Of a stretch of DNA of 64,000 bases, positions 1 to 9,600 are shown piece after piece. Position 1 is the stretch's first letter. Each line of letters starts with the position of its first letter. Source of the DNA: Kingdonia uniflora (lineage: Eukaryota > Streptophyta > Magnoliopsida > Ranunculales > Circaeasteraceae); assembly GCA_014058105.1 (NCBI GenBank), contig JACGCM010001948.1:124001-188000 (forward strand), written 5' to 3'. A model generated the notes under the pieces. The model was not told where the DNA came from. It searched no databases and worked only from the letters and a program-made list of their open reading frames with translations. A program made the position numbers and the translations under genes.

Positions 1-649
1 CTATAGCAAGTTGCTCATTCTTTTCGTTTTCTATAGCCCATCTTTAGTCTCTCCAAAGTTTTATCTTCCTTAGCCTTCTTCATTAGATGTACAAATGTCT
101 ATATTTAATGCACAAATGAAGGGAAAATTAAAAAAAGATTACAAATTTAATCTAATGACATAAAGAATCAAACCCCTTGTCATTAGGATCAACTCCTATT
201 TCTTTAACCTGTTGAGGTCGTTTCGATTGTTGTTGGCAATAGAAGAACAATAATGATACTACAATTTTTTTCTTGCACCATACTAAATAATTTTTTGTAA
301 GAATTCTTGGCGGGGCGACCCCCTCTAAATCTGCTCCTGCCAGTACTAGCTCCCATCATACGAGAACATGGTTAGATGGAGTTTTGTTTTTTGACAGAAT
401 TACCTTAGAGGAGGTTATATTCAATTTGAGGCTGTGATTAAGGAGGAAGAGGGATTGGAGATAATTCGAGGGATGAAGGCTTATAATTTTATAGGAACTG
501 ACATGACGTTGAATTTTTTTGGTTGAATATCTTTTCTTTAATGTTGTTTCTTACTAATTTATTTTCTCTAATAATTAATATTTTGAACATAAATATTCAG
601 GCATACCTAGTCAACCTATGCCTAAAAGAGAGTGTGAAACGGCCACTAC
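1..649. other. AT-rich intergenic DNA, no gene seen
   Basis: No reading frame with a recognisable domain, no LTR-like termini and no RNA gene were found here. The stretch is AT-rich and broken by stops in every frame. It ends at the TAA duplication of the MITE-like element that follows. Confidence 0.5.
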
Positions 650-652
650 TAA

Positions 653-1620
653 GAGCACCCACAACAGCTAGGTGAAGGATGACGTGGAGGGTGGATTTTC
701 ATCCTCTACTAGGGGTGGATTTATAGGCTTTGAAGGGGGGTGCCCCCCCTTGATTTTTGCCAAAAAATGCCTTACATATAGCAATTGAAAAAAAAAAAAA
801 AACCCCTATACATATCCACCTAAAGCCCAACCCTGGCAGCCCACAGCCCAACCCAGAAAGTGTGGGAACCAAACAATCTAAGAGCCCGACCCAAAAAATG
901 TGGGAAGTGGAAACCAATTAACCAAACAATCTAAGAGCATCCATATCTGACTCTCTATCTCCAACTCCAAGCATCTCTCTCTCTCTTTCTCTATTTCTAT
1001 CGACTATCATAAGGTTCATTTGATTTGTTCGTTGTTTCCTTCAACCTCACTGTATCAACTATCAAGTATCAACATTCAACATCACTAGAAAGGAGTGCTC
1101 TCTGTAACTAATGGTATGATCATGATCTTTTTATAGTTGTAAAGATGTATCCTAGAACATTTTCTTTACTATAACCCCCCATACTCTAAGACGATAAGTT
1201 CGCTCCTGTCCTCTACCCTCTTGAGCAACAATCCACCTTCCAGCAGCTAGGTGAATTTGCCATGTGTCCACCCAATATCCACCTTAAGGGTAGATTCTCC
1301 ACCCTCTGGGTAGATTTTTGGTAGATTGATGCCGCGCAGTTTAGAACTGTGCGTAGGGAGTAAGCCAATGAGATGATGACACTTGTCAAGCTTTAGTAGA
1401 GTTCAGAACTTATGTGCGGTTTGGAACTAGGCTGCAGCTTTAAACGTTTAAGATGGGGACACATGGGATGATCCTCTGCGTTGATTGTGCCCCACAGTTT
1501 TGAACTGCGGGGAGTGATATTCACCTTGATTTCGATATCAACTGCTGTGGGGTAGATTGGGATGGATTGAATTCACCCTGATTTTGGGCAAATCCACCCA
1601 CCTTACTGCTATGGATGCTC
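653..1620. mobile_element. MITE-like PIF/Harbinger (Tourist-type) element
   Basis: The left end begins GAGCACCCACAACAG and the right end, read on the minus strand, begins GAGCATCCATAGCAG. The first 22 bases of the two ends agree at about 17 positions. TAA lies directly outside both ends (650-652 and 1621-1623), as expected for the 3-bp TWA duplications of PIF/Harbinger elements. No transposase is coded. The element looks composite: a second copy of the motif GCAGCTAGGTGAA occurs near 1240, and 705-1235 differs from the flanks (G/C homopolymer hairpin near 737, A-run at 788, CT microsatellite near 975-992), so something probably inserted into it. Confidence 0.5.
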
Positions 1621-1623
1621 TAA

Positions 1624-2044
1624 ACCTTTTCATATGTGGCATGATTAGATGGAGTGGAGTTTGATAGAATTACTGCAGAGGAGGCTACTTAGTTTGAGGT
1701 AAGGAGTTGGAAATGATTCAGCGGATGGCGGGAGATAATTCACCAGGCCTGATTGATAATCAATGGTTTTTATTTAATGTTGTTGCGATAATTAAAAAAA
1801 TAGATCATATAGAGGTGGGAAGGATTTTTAATTGATTATTTGAATCATTATTCTAATAGCTCTTTGCCAATTTGATCTGCATGTTAGTTAGGATTTTTAA
1901 TGTGTTGTATGTGGCTGGTTTCAGAAAAAATGACTAGGGTGGGTGGAGAAGTGTGTTTTCTAGGCCTTCTTATCAATCATGCTAAACTGCTTCGCGAGGA
2001 GTATTTTAAAGTTTGGGGAATTTTTCTCTTAATAATATGATTAT
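1624..2044. other. Intergenic stretch, nothing recognised
   Basis: Between the MITE-like element and the solo LTR I see only AT-rich sequence without a coding frame or clear repeat. Its last five bases (ATTAT, 2040-2044) are the left copy of the target duplication of the following LTR. Confidence 0.4.
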
Positions 2045-3068
2045 TGTAGGGACCTAACTCCGTTCGGACGAGGAGTCGGTTCTTACAAAGTAAACTCAAT
2101 CGTCAACCAAAGGGAATAAGCAATTGGCCAATGATAAGATAAAGCTAAAAACAAATACTTGCGTAGAGGCCCGAATGTGACTCTCTACAACCTCTGATTA
2201 TGATTTTTAAGACAGATTATATTACTGAAGAGTAAATTAGAGGGTTCGAGTACAGGTTTTATGGGTGGTCGAAGGTAAAGACGCAAAGGCCGGAGGAGAA
2301 TTTTCTAACCCCCGTCTGGTTTCCCCTCTCCTCTATTTATAGAAGCATAGGGAGCTGAGTCACCAGGCGTGGGTCCGGTTTACATGATTATGTTGCCAGA
2401 AAATCCTGGCGAGTGACGGACGCCGGTCTTGTCGGTACTGTTACTGCTGCATTTATTGGTGATGGCTCTGAATGGCGCGGTGGTTGGGATTGTCACTGTA
2501 GATGCACGAGCCAATCAATGCGTTGTCTTATCTGATGAGGTAGTCGTCTGTCTTATCTTGCTTCGACCGTGTGATAGTGAGGTCGAAAGATATCTGCTGC
2601 TAGGACGTTAATCCGTTCTCGAAGTTCTGTCCGATGAGCTCGCTGTCTGTCTTATCATACTTCGACCGTATGTAGATATGGTCGAAGGATGTCTGCTGCA
2701 ATGTACTGATCCGTTCTCGAAGTTCTGTCCGGTGAGCTGGCTGTCTGTCTTATCATACTTCAACCGTATGTAGATATGGTCGAAGGATGTCTGCTGCAAT
2801 GTACTGATCCGTTCTAGAAGTTCTGTCCGGTGAGCTGGCTGTCTGTCTTATCATACTTCTACCGTATGTAGATATGGTCAAAAGATGTATGCTGCAATGT
2901 ACTAATTCGTTCTCGAAGTTCTGTCCGTTGTCGAAGGTTCGTCTCTGGGGGATCTTTGAGGAGCCTTTTTTAGGGGTTGAGAGGGCTTCGATATATTCGA
3001 GTAGGCTATGAAGTGGGCTTCGGCTGTCTGTTCGAAGGCTACGAATAGGCTACGAGTAGGCTACTACA
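2045..3068. repeat. Solo LTR of an LTR retrotransposon with 5-bp target duplication
   Basis: The 1024-bp segment begins TGTAGGGACC and ends GGCTACTACA, the TG...CA form of LTR ends with short inverted TGTAG/CTACA termini. ATTAT lies directly outside on both sides (2040-2044 and 3069-3073). A TATA-like TATTTATAGAAG is present near 2334. There is no gag-pol sequence on either side, so this is what unequal recombination between two LTRs leaves behind. The middle consists of a 98-bp tandem repeat. The family cannot be named from the LTR alone, and its sequence is unlike the other LTRs in this window. Confidence 0.8.
2520..2932. repeat. 98-bp tandem repeat inside the solo LTR (about four copies)
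   Basis: The motif GAAGTTCTGT recurs at 2621, 2719, 2817 and 2915, an exact 98-bp period. The segment from 2520 is an older, diverged unit. Each well-kept unit carries an inverted repeat, CTTCGACC then 12 bases then GGTCGAAG (2660-2667 and 2680-2687 in the first clear unit). The middle units differ from each other by only a few bases, so the array expanded fairly recently relative to the LTR. Confidence 0.85.
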
Positions 3069-3073
3069 ATTAT

Positions 3074-3517
3074 TAGATCTGTATTACATGGATAAAATGA
3101 ATGACTTTAAGTTGGGGCTACTCTCAAGTTTAAGTGAACACTTTTACTTCGCGGATGATATCTTAATATTTGTTGGAACATCCATGCAACAATTAAGGTC
3201 CTCCTTTGTCTGCTGTGTTGTTATAATTGGGGCTACCTCTTGAGTCCTTACTGGTGCAATGGAATGATATTATCATCGGCCCTACTTGATGGATTTTGAT
3301 TGTTGGGGATTGTTGTTTATCTTTGCTTCATTGAGTTCCCGGTCTTTCCTTTCTGGAGGCGCACAAGTTTCTTGTTTCTTTTTGTTCCCTTATAGCCTTT
3401 TGTTTTGTTAAAGCAAGCAGGGGTTATGGCAGGACCCCTTGACCAGGTATATAAGAACCAAAAATATTTACATGTGTTTGTATCTAGTCCCTCTAGCATC
3501 CTCCTCTATAATAAAAC
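3074..3517. other. Intergenic stretch, nothing recognised
   Basis: No recognisable protein, repeat or RNA was found. The short frames here have no domain similarity that I can see. Confidence 0.4.
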
Positions 3518-3952
3518 TCAGGTTAGAGGGCAAGGAACTAGGGGACCGAATACTCCCTCCAGGGTCAATTTGAAAAGATGACAGCAAATGGCAACCCTGT
3601 TACATTCTTTAACTTCATGAACTACACAAAACTCTTCAAGCCTGGTTGTAGTTTGAATTGCTGCTGAAATAGTCCAGTAACACTCCCAGTCTTCTTCCCT
3701 AACATCTTTCATGTAACCCTGTATTGCTTTGGAACTGATTGTAAGTTGGATCCTTGTGAAGCCATTCTGCACTGTTATTTCCAACCCTCTTAGTACCCCA
3801 TGAGCTTTAGATGAGTTATCTGTTCCTTGTATTGCCTTCCCATGGTAACATATAATGTCACTCCCTAGATGGTCTCTGAAAATTCCCCCATACCTTCCCC
3901 CATCTGCAGTCTTGCTCCCTTGTAGCTTCATCATTGTTTTTGCCTTTTTCAT
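3518..3952 (-). pseudogene. RNase H-like (RVT_3 type) domain fragment
   Basis: A 144-codon frame shows the layout of the plant RVT_3/RNase H-like domain found at the C-terminus of non-LTR (LINE) reverse transcriptases and in some host genes. It has a glycine-rich first strand with GGIFRDHLG, a helix with KAHGVLRGLEITVQNGF (family pattern: Asn, Glu-Ala, Ala-Leu, Gly-Leu), and a C-terminal VHEVKECNRVA matching the family's His...Arg/Glu...Asn...Ala-Asp motif. The helix Glu is Lys here and the final Asp of the N-x-x-A-D motif is Ile, so it is probably inactive. No RT or endonuclease lies beside it. It is likely a truncated LINE end or a stray domain. Confidence 0.55.
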
Positions 3953-4551
3953 CAGTTAAGTTCATATTTATATAATGAAAGAAAGAGCGGGTTCTGACGA
4001 CACATCATTTATGATTAGGTACAAGTTGGAGTGTTTTAATTGTGAAGATAAATAATGAACTAAACTTATAATGCTACACAAGATATAAACTTAGAATTTT
4101 CACGGTACTACTAAGTCATTATAACTAAACTGGCTTTGACCCCTGTTGTTAGAATTTAAGAAGTTGGAAGTTTAATAGATTTGATATCTCTTAACCTGTT
4201 TTTGCTAATTGGATAAAGTACTACATCACTCTATTTTCTTACTACGCTTTTTTCCCCTTGCTTTGGCTTTAGATATGAGTTATCAGTACACAATCACTAT
4301 ATTTTACCCTAAATCACATGTAAGATGGATTACCAGACTTTGGTCTACTCTATACAGAAAAACTTATTCTCTTCAACTTCATTTTTCTCTATGCAGAGTG
4401 GATACAACGTTGGATCATTTGATCGTCTTTGCCAAAAAAATCCTGCAGAGTGGATCATTATTAGGGAACTTGTGGGACAATCATTTTGAGAGTGTGAATT
4501 AGTAGAAGAGCAGTTCACAAAATTGTTCAATCCTTAATATCTCTCGTGGCT
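3953..4551. other. Intergenic stretch, nothing recognised
   Basis: AT-rich DNA with no domain-bearing frame. It ends at the TG that starts the next LTR. Confidence 0.4.
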
Positions 4552-4905
4552 TGATCCAGGAGGATCTAGGCAAGTCCTATTGGGACTAGGAACTTGTAAC
4601 CAAGTCCTATTGTAACTTGAAACTTGTAACCCTTATAAAAGGGGCAAGGCTAGGCAAGTTCTATTGGGACTAGGAACTTGTAACCCAGCCCTATTGGAAC
4701 TAGGAACTTGTAACCTTTAAAAAAAGGCGTAAGGTTAGGCATTATTAGGTTATGTTAGATCTAGAAAGAGTTCTGAGGAAGAGCCTAGGGTTTTGGAGTG
4801 ATTAATTGTAATTACTTCGTTTTTAAGCAATTGAAGATTTTATTTTCCCAATCAATTGGTGTTCTTCGTACTTTTCAGCTAACTAAAGCTTCTCAATTGT
4901 ATTGT
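4552..4905 (+). repeat. 5' LTR of the Ty3/gypsy relic
   Basis: Starts TGATCCAGGAGGATC; the partner LTR starts TGAACCAGGAGGATC. It contains four copies of a roughly 30-bp unit (pattern CAAGTCCTATTGGGACTAGG then AACTTGTAACC) where the 3' LTR has three, so copy number changed after insertion. Each unit is an imperfect inverted repeat. A TATA box (TATAAAA, 4634-4640) lies between units. The right edge is set by where similarity between the two LTRs stops and is uncertain by a few bases. Confidence 0.75.
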
Positions 4906-4913
4906 GGATTAAG

Positions 4914-4922
4914 TGGTATCAG
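4914..4922 (+). other. Primer binding site (initiator tRNA-Met type)
   Basis: TGGTATCAG lies a few bases after the 5' LTR and matches the first nine bases of the usual plant tRNA-iMet primer binding site. The following bases diverge, in keeping with decay. Confidence 0.55.
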
Positions 4923-5061
4923 TTTTTCAGTTGCGATTCTCGGGGGGTTGATTGTGGTTTATGGTCTCTACACGCGACCGTCTCAAGCAAACGAAGGAGA
5001 AGCTAGTGAGTTTGTTGATGATTCATCGCAAACCTAATTAGAAAAAAATGGCAATTTGGAG

Positions 5062-6146
5062 ATGGACGATTCCAACGATCGACTCACAATTTTGGAAACG
5101 ACAGTTTCTGACCTAACTTCTACTGTAGGGGAGTTGGTAGAACAATTGCGTCTCACTAACCACGTGAAGGCTTCCACTTCAGTGACACGGTGATGCCACT
5201 CTTATCGGCGTGGCCGCTCGAGGTAGAAAGGGATTATGGAGGTAGATGGAGACGACGGTTTTGCGGAGATCGATAGTGATTCTAGTGATGTCGAATCCGA
5301 CAATGAGCGATCGGGTATTGGTAAGTCATCGAATCCTATACATAATCTTCGTATCAATTTTAAGATTGAAATTCTAGTTTTTGACGGTTCAATCGATGCC
5401 GAGAAGTTGGATAATTGGTTAGGTTAGAAACTTATTTTTTTATTTACAAATACTCCAATGCCCAACAACTTTGCTTTGCTACGTTGAAATTCGCAAGTCA
5501 TGCACTCACGTGGTGGAAATATTATCGGAAACGCCACGATGTAAGAAGTTTGGGTATAAATAATTTCAAGGTTTTAATGCGAAAGCAGTTTTATCCGATT
5601 GGGTATGAGGAAGAGAGATGGTATAAATGGCACAATTTGTGCTAAAAGTTTGAGCAATCCATATAGGAGTACACTACGGCATTTCATTACCAAGCTTTGG
5701 TTTTGGACATTGATGTGGACGAGTATGAGGTGTCTATGAAGTACACGAGGGGTTTGTCAGAGTCTATTAGAAGAGAGTTGAAGCTCTTTACTATGGCCAA
5801 TATCGAGAACGCTACTGCGAAGGCAATTGCTATTGAAGGCATGTACTTGAAGAGTGACAAAGAAGACAACAAGATGAAGTTGGGGTACAAGTCTAGTTGG
5901 AACAACGAACATAAGGGAGAGGCTAAAGGAGAGGGGTCTTCGTCCAAGGAGTATCATTATAATCATTGTAAGGCGAGTGGGCATATTTCTGATTATGGTT
6001 GGAAACTTTACCCAGAGTTTACTCCGAAAGAGGAGAAGAGCAAGAAAGAGAAATATGTACTAGCCACAGAGGTTGTTGACCTCTCAGATTTGGATAAACT
6101 GAATCTTAAGCTTTCACATATGTTTCAGCAGACTTTGGCTACCTAG
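5062..6146 (+). pseudogene. gag: gag (capsid/nucleocapsid) remnant of Ty3/gypsy relic
   Basis: The frame opens at ATG 5062 with a leucine-heptad segment (LTILETTVSDLTSTVGELVE), stops at 5191, and continues in other frames. 5330-5650 carries the retrotransposon gag signature: FDGSIDAEKLDNWL, then LETYF, then LTWWKYY. 5690-6146 holds the capsid C-terminal part and a zinc knuckle NHCKASGHISDYGWK in which two of the metal-binding cysteines are replaced (first Cys by Tyr, last by Gly). At least three stops or frameshifts break it. Confidence 0.7.
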
Positions 6147-6149
6147 GAG

Positions 6150-6574
6150 GGGAGTCGAGAAGAACTTTTCATGTCACTATTCATGTGAAACAGAGTTTAA
6201 TCGAGGCCATTGTGGATCCGGGTAGTCAGAAAAATTTAATTTCTGAGACATTGGTGAAGAAGATGGGTTTGATGACTACAGCTCATCGTGAGCCGTATGG
6301 TTTGGGGTAGATTCAGAAAGATGCGGATTTGATGATCACGAAGTAGTGTACATTCAAATTTATGATCACTGAAAGGTTTATTGACGAGGTGACGTGTGAG
6401 GTGGTTTATTTGGATATATGTCAGGTAATCTTGGGTAGCCCTTATCTTTGGGACCGAGATGCGATTCATTATCGTAGAGCTCGCAAGTATCATCTTGTGA
6501 AGGAGGGAAAAAAGTTCCACATCAACGCTTGTAAGGAGCATGTCACTACGTCAAATTTGGTAGTGACAACTTAG
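6150..6574 (+). pseudogene. Retropepsin (aspartic protease) remnant
   Basis: The segment encodes IEAIVDPGSQKNLIS, the retropepsin active-site loop, with Pro in place of the Thr/Ser of the Asp-Thr-Gly motif. It continues with ITERFIDEVTCEVVYLDICQVILGSPYL, the flap-to-helix part typical of Ty3 proteases (Leu-Gly-x-Pro-Tyr-Leu). Stops at 6308 and 6345 interrupt it. It follows gag in the order expected for Ty3/gypsy. Confidence 0.7.
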
Positions 6575-6714
6575 GTGAAACAGTTGGTTAATGTGAGCGA
6601 CAAGTTTTTGTTATTGGTGCGACCGGCTCAGGAGGGTACATCGGCTCGAGTGTTGTCTCCAATGATAACGTTTTATAAAAAGCAGCCCAACTTGGAGAAG
6701 TTGCAAGAGGAGGT

Positions 6715-6882
6715 TATGGTACATACTGATCACAAACCATTCCAGTTTTTCGCAATACAATCCAAGCTACAACAAGCTCGTCGGATAAAGGGGATGTCGT
6801 ATCTCCAACAATTTCCCTTCATTATGTGATATAAGAAGGGAGTGGGAAACAAAATGGCTGATAAGTTATCTCGACCCCCATA
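6715..6882 (+). pseudogene. RT-linked RNase H fragment
   Basis: Encodes VHTDHKPFQFF, then QQARRIKGMSYLQQF, a stop, then YKKGVGNKMADKLSRP. This is the C-terminal RNase H segment of Ty3 pol (TDHK-L...R-W...Y-K-G-x-N-x-A-D-x-L-S-R). Everything that should precede it (RT fingers, palm with the YVDD box) is missing, and the protease remnant ends just upstream, so this is a deletion junction. Confidence 0.7.
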
Positions 6883-6898
6883 AACGACTACTTCCGCT

Positions 6899-7158
6899 AT
6901 GTTGGTTTCTATGCAGATACAACCTTTTGTTACGTCAGCGTATGTTACAGAATATGATGAGCTCGAGGGGCGCAGTATGTTTCGCCGAAAGTTGCCGCCA
7001 GGCAAGACATGTGGTGGTATTGAGTCATTCCGAGTTGGGAATAAGGGTCAACTACCTAGTAAGTCGAAGTGGTACAACAGGGTAATGGGCAGTGCCGCAT
7101 TCCCACCTCTCCAGTTCTCGCTTGAGCAGGAGTACAATACTCCTAAAGTGGGGAGCCA
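6899..7158 (+). pseudogene. Polyprotein tail / 3' untranslated part of Ty3/gypsy relic
   Basis: A frame beginning near 6899 reads LPSKSKWYNRVMGSAAFPP and then runs into the 3' LTR. No integrase zinc finger or catalytic core is visible between the RNase H piece and this tail, which marks a second deletion. A purine-rich AAGTGGGGAGCCA (7146-7158) just before the LTR is the likely polypurine tract. Confidence 0.5.
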
Positions 7159-7485
7159 TGAACCAGGAGGATCTAGGCAAGTCCTATTGGGGCTAGGAAC
7201 TTGTAACCAAGTCCTATTGTAACTAGGAACTTGTAACCCTTATAAAAGGGGTAAGGCTAGGCAAGTCCTATTAGGACTAGGAACTTGTAACCCTTATAAA
7301 AAGGGGCAAGGCTAGGCACTGTTAGGTTATGTTAGATTTAGAAAGAGTTCTGAGGAAGAGCCTAGGGTTTTGGAGTGATTCATTGTAATTACTTTGTTTT
7401 TAAACAATTAAAGCTTTTATTTTCCCAATCAATTGGTGTTCTTCGTACTTTTAAGCTAACTAAAGCTTCTCAATCGTATTGTAAA
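7159..7485 (+). repeat. 3' LTR of the Ty3/gypsy relic
   Basis: Direct repeat of 4552-4905, about 90% alike by eye, with three rather than four copies of the internal repeat unit and two TATAAAA boxes between them. It follows the purine-rich tract. Its right edge is where similarity to the 5' LTR ends. Confidence 0.75.
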
Positions 7486-8221
7486 TTTTTTTTGCGTTAT
7501 TAATAATATCCATCTGCTAATTTGGCTTATGATGAAGCCTTATTTTCAGGAGTAATTGTAGTACTAACTTCGCAGATATTCTTTGTAATTTTTTTGTTTT
7601 CTATAACTATCTACTATTCTGCTTTATGTTTGAGCTGAATGCATTTTGTTTTTATCTATTTTTATCTTAATATTTGGTTGTTTATACAACTGTATCATTA
7701 AAGTGATCATGACCTGAAGGAAGCGTTCAGCAATATGACACAAATTCAAGTTCTAAAACATAAAGTTCCATGTTTGCGATCAACAACGCTTAGGTACGAG
7801 GCCATGTTTACGATTTTGACTCCATAATTCAAGTTCCAAAACATAGTGCTCAAGTTCTCAATTAAGAAAAAAAGAGAAACATCTTTACAATTCAGACGAT
7901 AACATCTTTATTCTCTGAAATAACAGAACCAACAAAAACTTTTTTTTTTGTATGTTTGTCTACATGCATGAGAAAAGAAAAACTAGGCTTGCTTCATGTT
8001 CACAATAATCTAATGCAAATCTCTTCATTATCTGGAAAGCACTTAGAAACCATAAGAGACTACGTCTACCTCCTTGAACCTCGAAACTGTGAAGCCTATT
8101 ATCGAATAATAGTTGGTCAGTATCAAAACCATCATTTACACAGAGGAATCAAAATTGTAGTCCAGACTCAAAGGTTCCAGTTTTATATTGTCTGAATAAT
8201 CTGATAAGTTGAGTCCAAACC
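7486..8221. other. Intergenic stretch, nothing recognised
   Basis: AT-rich DNA with no coding signal. It is not related to the interior of elements A-C, which matters because it lies just outside the left end of the hAT element. Confidence 0.4.
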
Positions 8222-8381
8222 ATGGTTTTTAATAACGGTAACGCCCTGAGCCCGTTTCGTTATACCCCATATTTCGTTCTAAAATATAACACCCGTTATT
8301 TGTTGTTACAAACCGTTATTTTATGCTATAACGACGGTTGTTACCGTTATAACAATAAGTTATTTTTAATATTTTTCTTCA

Positions 8382-8386
8382 CTTAT
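8382..8386. repeat. Left CTTAT target duplication of unit A
   Basis: CTTAT lies directly before the TGTAATGG terminus and is repeated directly after the opposite terminus at 21392-21396. Confidence 0.75.
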
Positions 8387-8961
8387 TGTAATGGCCAAAT
8401 TCCGCAAGCTCGAAATTGTTTGGAATTCGCTATCACACCAATGATCCTGTAACAATATTCTAATAGAAAGTATGAAATGAAACATGTGATTTTAGCATGG
8501 AAAACCTTTGAATAAGTAAAAACTCACGACCTCGTGTTGAGGATTTTTGTGAAAGTATTTTTATTGCTTGAGACAGATCTCTTAATTACAAGTGGTCTCC
8601 AAATATAGAAATACTTTTAATCTTGTAACTAAGAAGTTTGTGTAATTTTTTTGGTCCCTGTCTCTTCTGTAACGTTTCCTTTATATAGGCCTTTTTCGCC
8701 GCTCTTCATTGTACTGGAGCACGTTTTCTGAACAATGCGGTTAGTGGCGGTTGACTGAATAACTGACGAGTTTGTGGGAAATAGGTATCTTTGACTGGAT
8801 AAGGTTTTCCAGGTTTAGTTCGGTCCACGTTCTTGATTAGTTCGTGGGGTAGGTTGGAATATTGACTGGGGAAATGTGTTAAAAATGTGTGAGTCTGAGA
8901 TAGAGGTAATTCGATCTAGGTGAACTCAACTTTGGGTAAGATCGAGGGATAGGCCCCTATA
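8387..8961 (-). repeat. LTR of unit A (3' LTR with respect to gag-pol)
   Basis: Starts TGTAATGGCCAAATTCC and ends CCCCTATA, where sister copies end CCCTACA. It is homologous to 19654-20221, 20819-21391 (inverted), 28946-29525, 42802-43380 and 52482-53048. CCTTTATATAGG (8688-8699) gives a TATATAAA box on the minus strand, the gag-pol direction. Confidence 0.85.
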
Positions 8962-8985
8962 ATCACCCCCTCGCAACCGTAGTCA
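8962..8985 (-). other. Polypurine tract of unit A
   Basis: Read on the minus strand, GGTTGCGAGGGGGTGAT lies directly before the LTR. The same tract precedes the LTRs of element B (29526 on) and the inverted arm (20808-20818), supporting gag-pol on the minus strand. Confidence 0.65.
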
Positions 8986-9190
8986 CGAGTGGCTTTGGTT
9001 GAGAAACGACTAACTTATAATCTGGTTTGAAAGTTATTGATAAGTGGACAAGATTAATGACGGTTTTGGAAATGACGTGTATTTAATGAGGATGCTGATG
9101 CTGATGTATGTGACGGTTATGATTTTGAAAAGTTGCGTCCATAATGAATGATGATGCTTGGTAAAACGTACCTACACATAAAATACAGGG

Positions 9191-9571
9191 TTATATAAAT
9201 GATACATGTATCGGTTCAAGAGCAGAGTACGCTTGCTGTTGTGTAAAATTCTATAATTTTTTTTTTCAATGGTGAAAACTTGTAGTATGGTCCTTGAAGA
9301 TAGGATTGCATCCAAAATGTAGAGGTTGAAGTTGAAATGCTTCGGTGACTAATCCTTGGAGATGTTCATATCCGCTCCTGTTCCTCCGACGTATAAAGGT
9401 TTGTCGAAAGATGAAGCGATTGAAGCTGATGAAGAATTCTACTGTAAGTGGAGGTTTCATATTGTCGTTTTGACATGCTAGGACCGGTGGGCCTATCTCC
9501 GGACCCCTTCGGAAGGCAGGGTTAGGGATTCATATGCAGGGATAAGCATAACTGGGGGGCAGTTATGCTGA
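9191..9571 (+). pseudogene. Antisense unit 1 (MVKTRS-type ORF), copy A
   Basis: A TATATAAAT box (9192-9200) is followed about 70 bp later by ATG 9269, which opens MVKTCSMVLEDRIAS and is soon stopped (TAG near 9314). The frame continues recognisably with APVPPTYKGLSKDEAIEADEEFYCKWRFH. The same protein without stops is found on the minus strand at 20146-20511 (MVKTRSMVLEEKIASEMKR...), and a decayed copy starts at 29826. It runs antisense to gag-pol. I recognise no family. It is rich in charged residues and the family length is about 95-100 residues before a possible splice donor. Confidence 0.55.
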
Positions 9572-9600
9572 TTTCTTGCATCACCATGGATTCTAAGGTC

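Larger units (their letters stand above)
4552..7485 (+). mobile_element. Ty3/gypsy LTR retrotransposon, internally deleted relic
   Basis: Two similar direct repeats (4552-4905 and 7159-7485) flank an interior with decayed gag, a retropepsin fragment and a short RT-linked RNase H fragment in plus orientation. Reverse transcriptase and integrase are absent and the interior is only about 2.25 kb, against 4-5 kb usual for Ty3 elements. Protease passes almost directly into the RNase H piece near 6700, so pol has lost its central part. The 3' region before the right LTR keeps a polyprotein tail but no integrase. I found no convincing target duplication. Confidence 0.8.

Noticed and set aside
4798..5037. 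79-codon frame in the 5' LTR and leader of the Ty3/gypsy relic
   Set aside because: Spans the LTR edge and primer site and resembles no known protein. The real gag starts at 5062.
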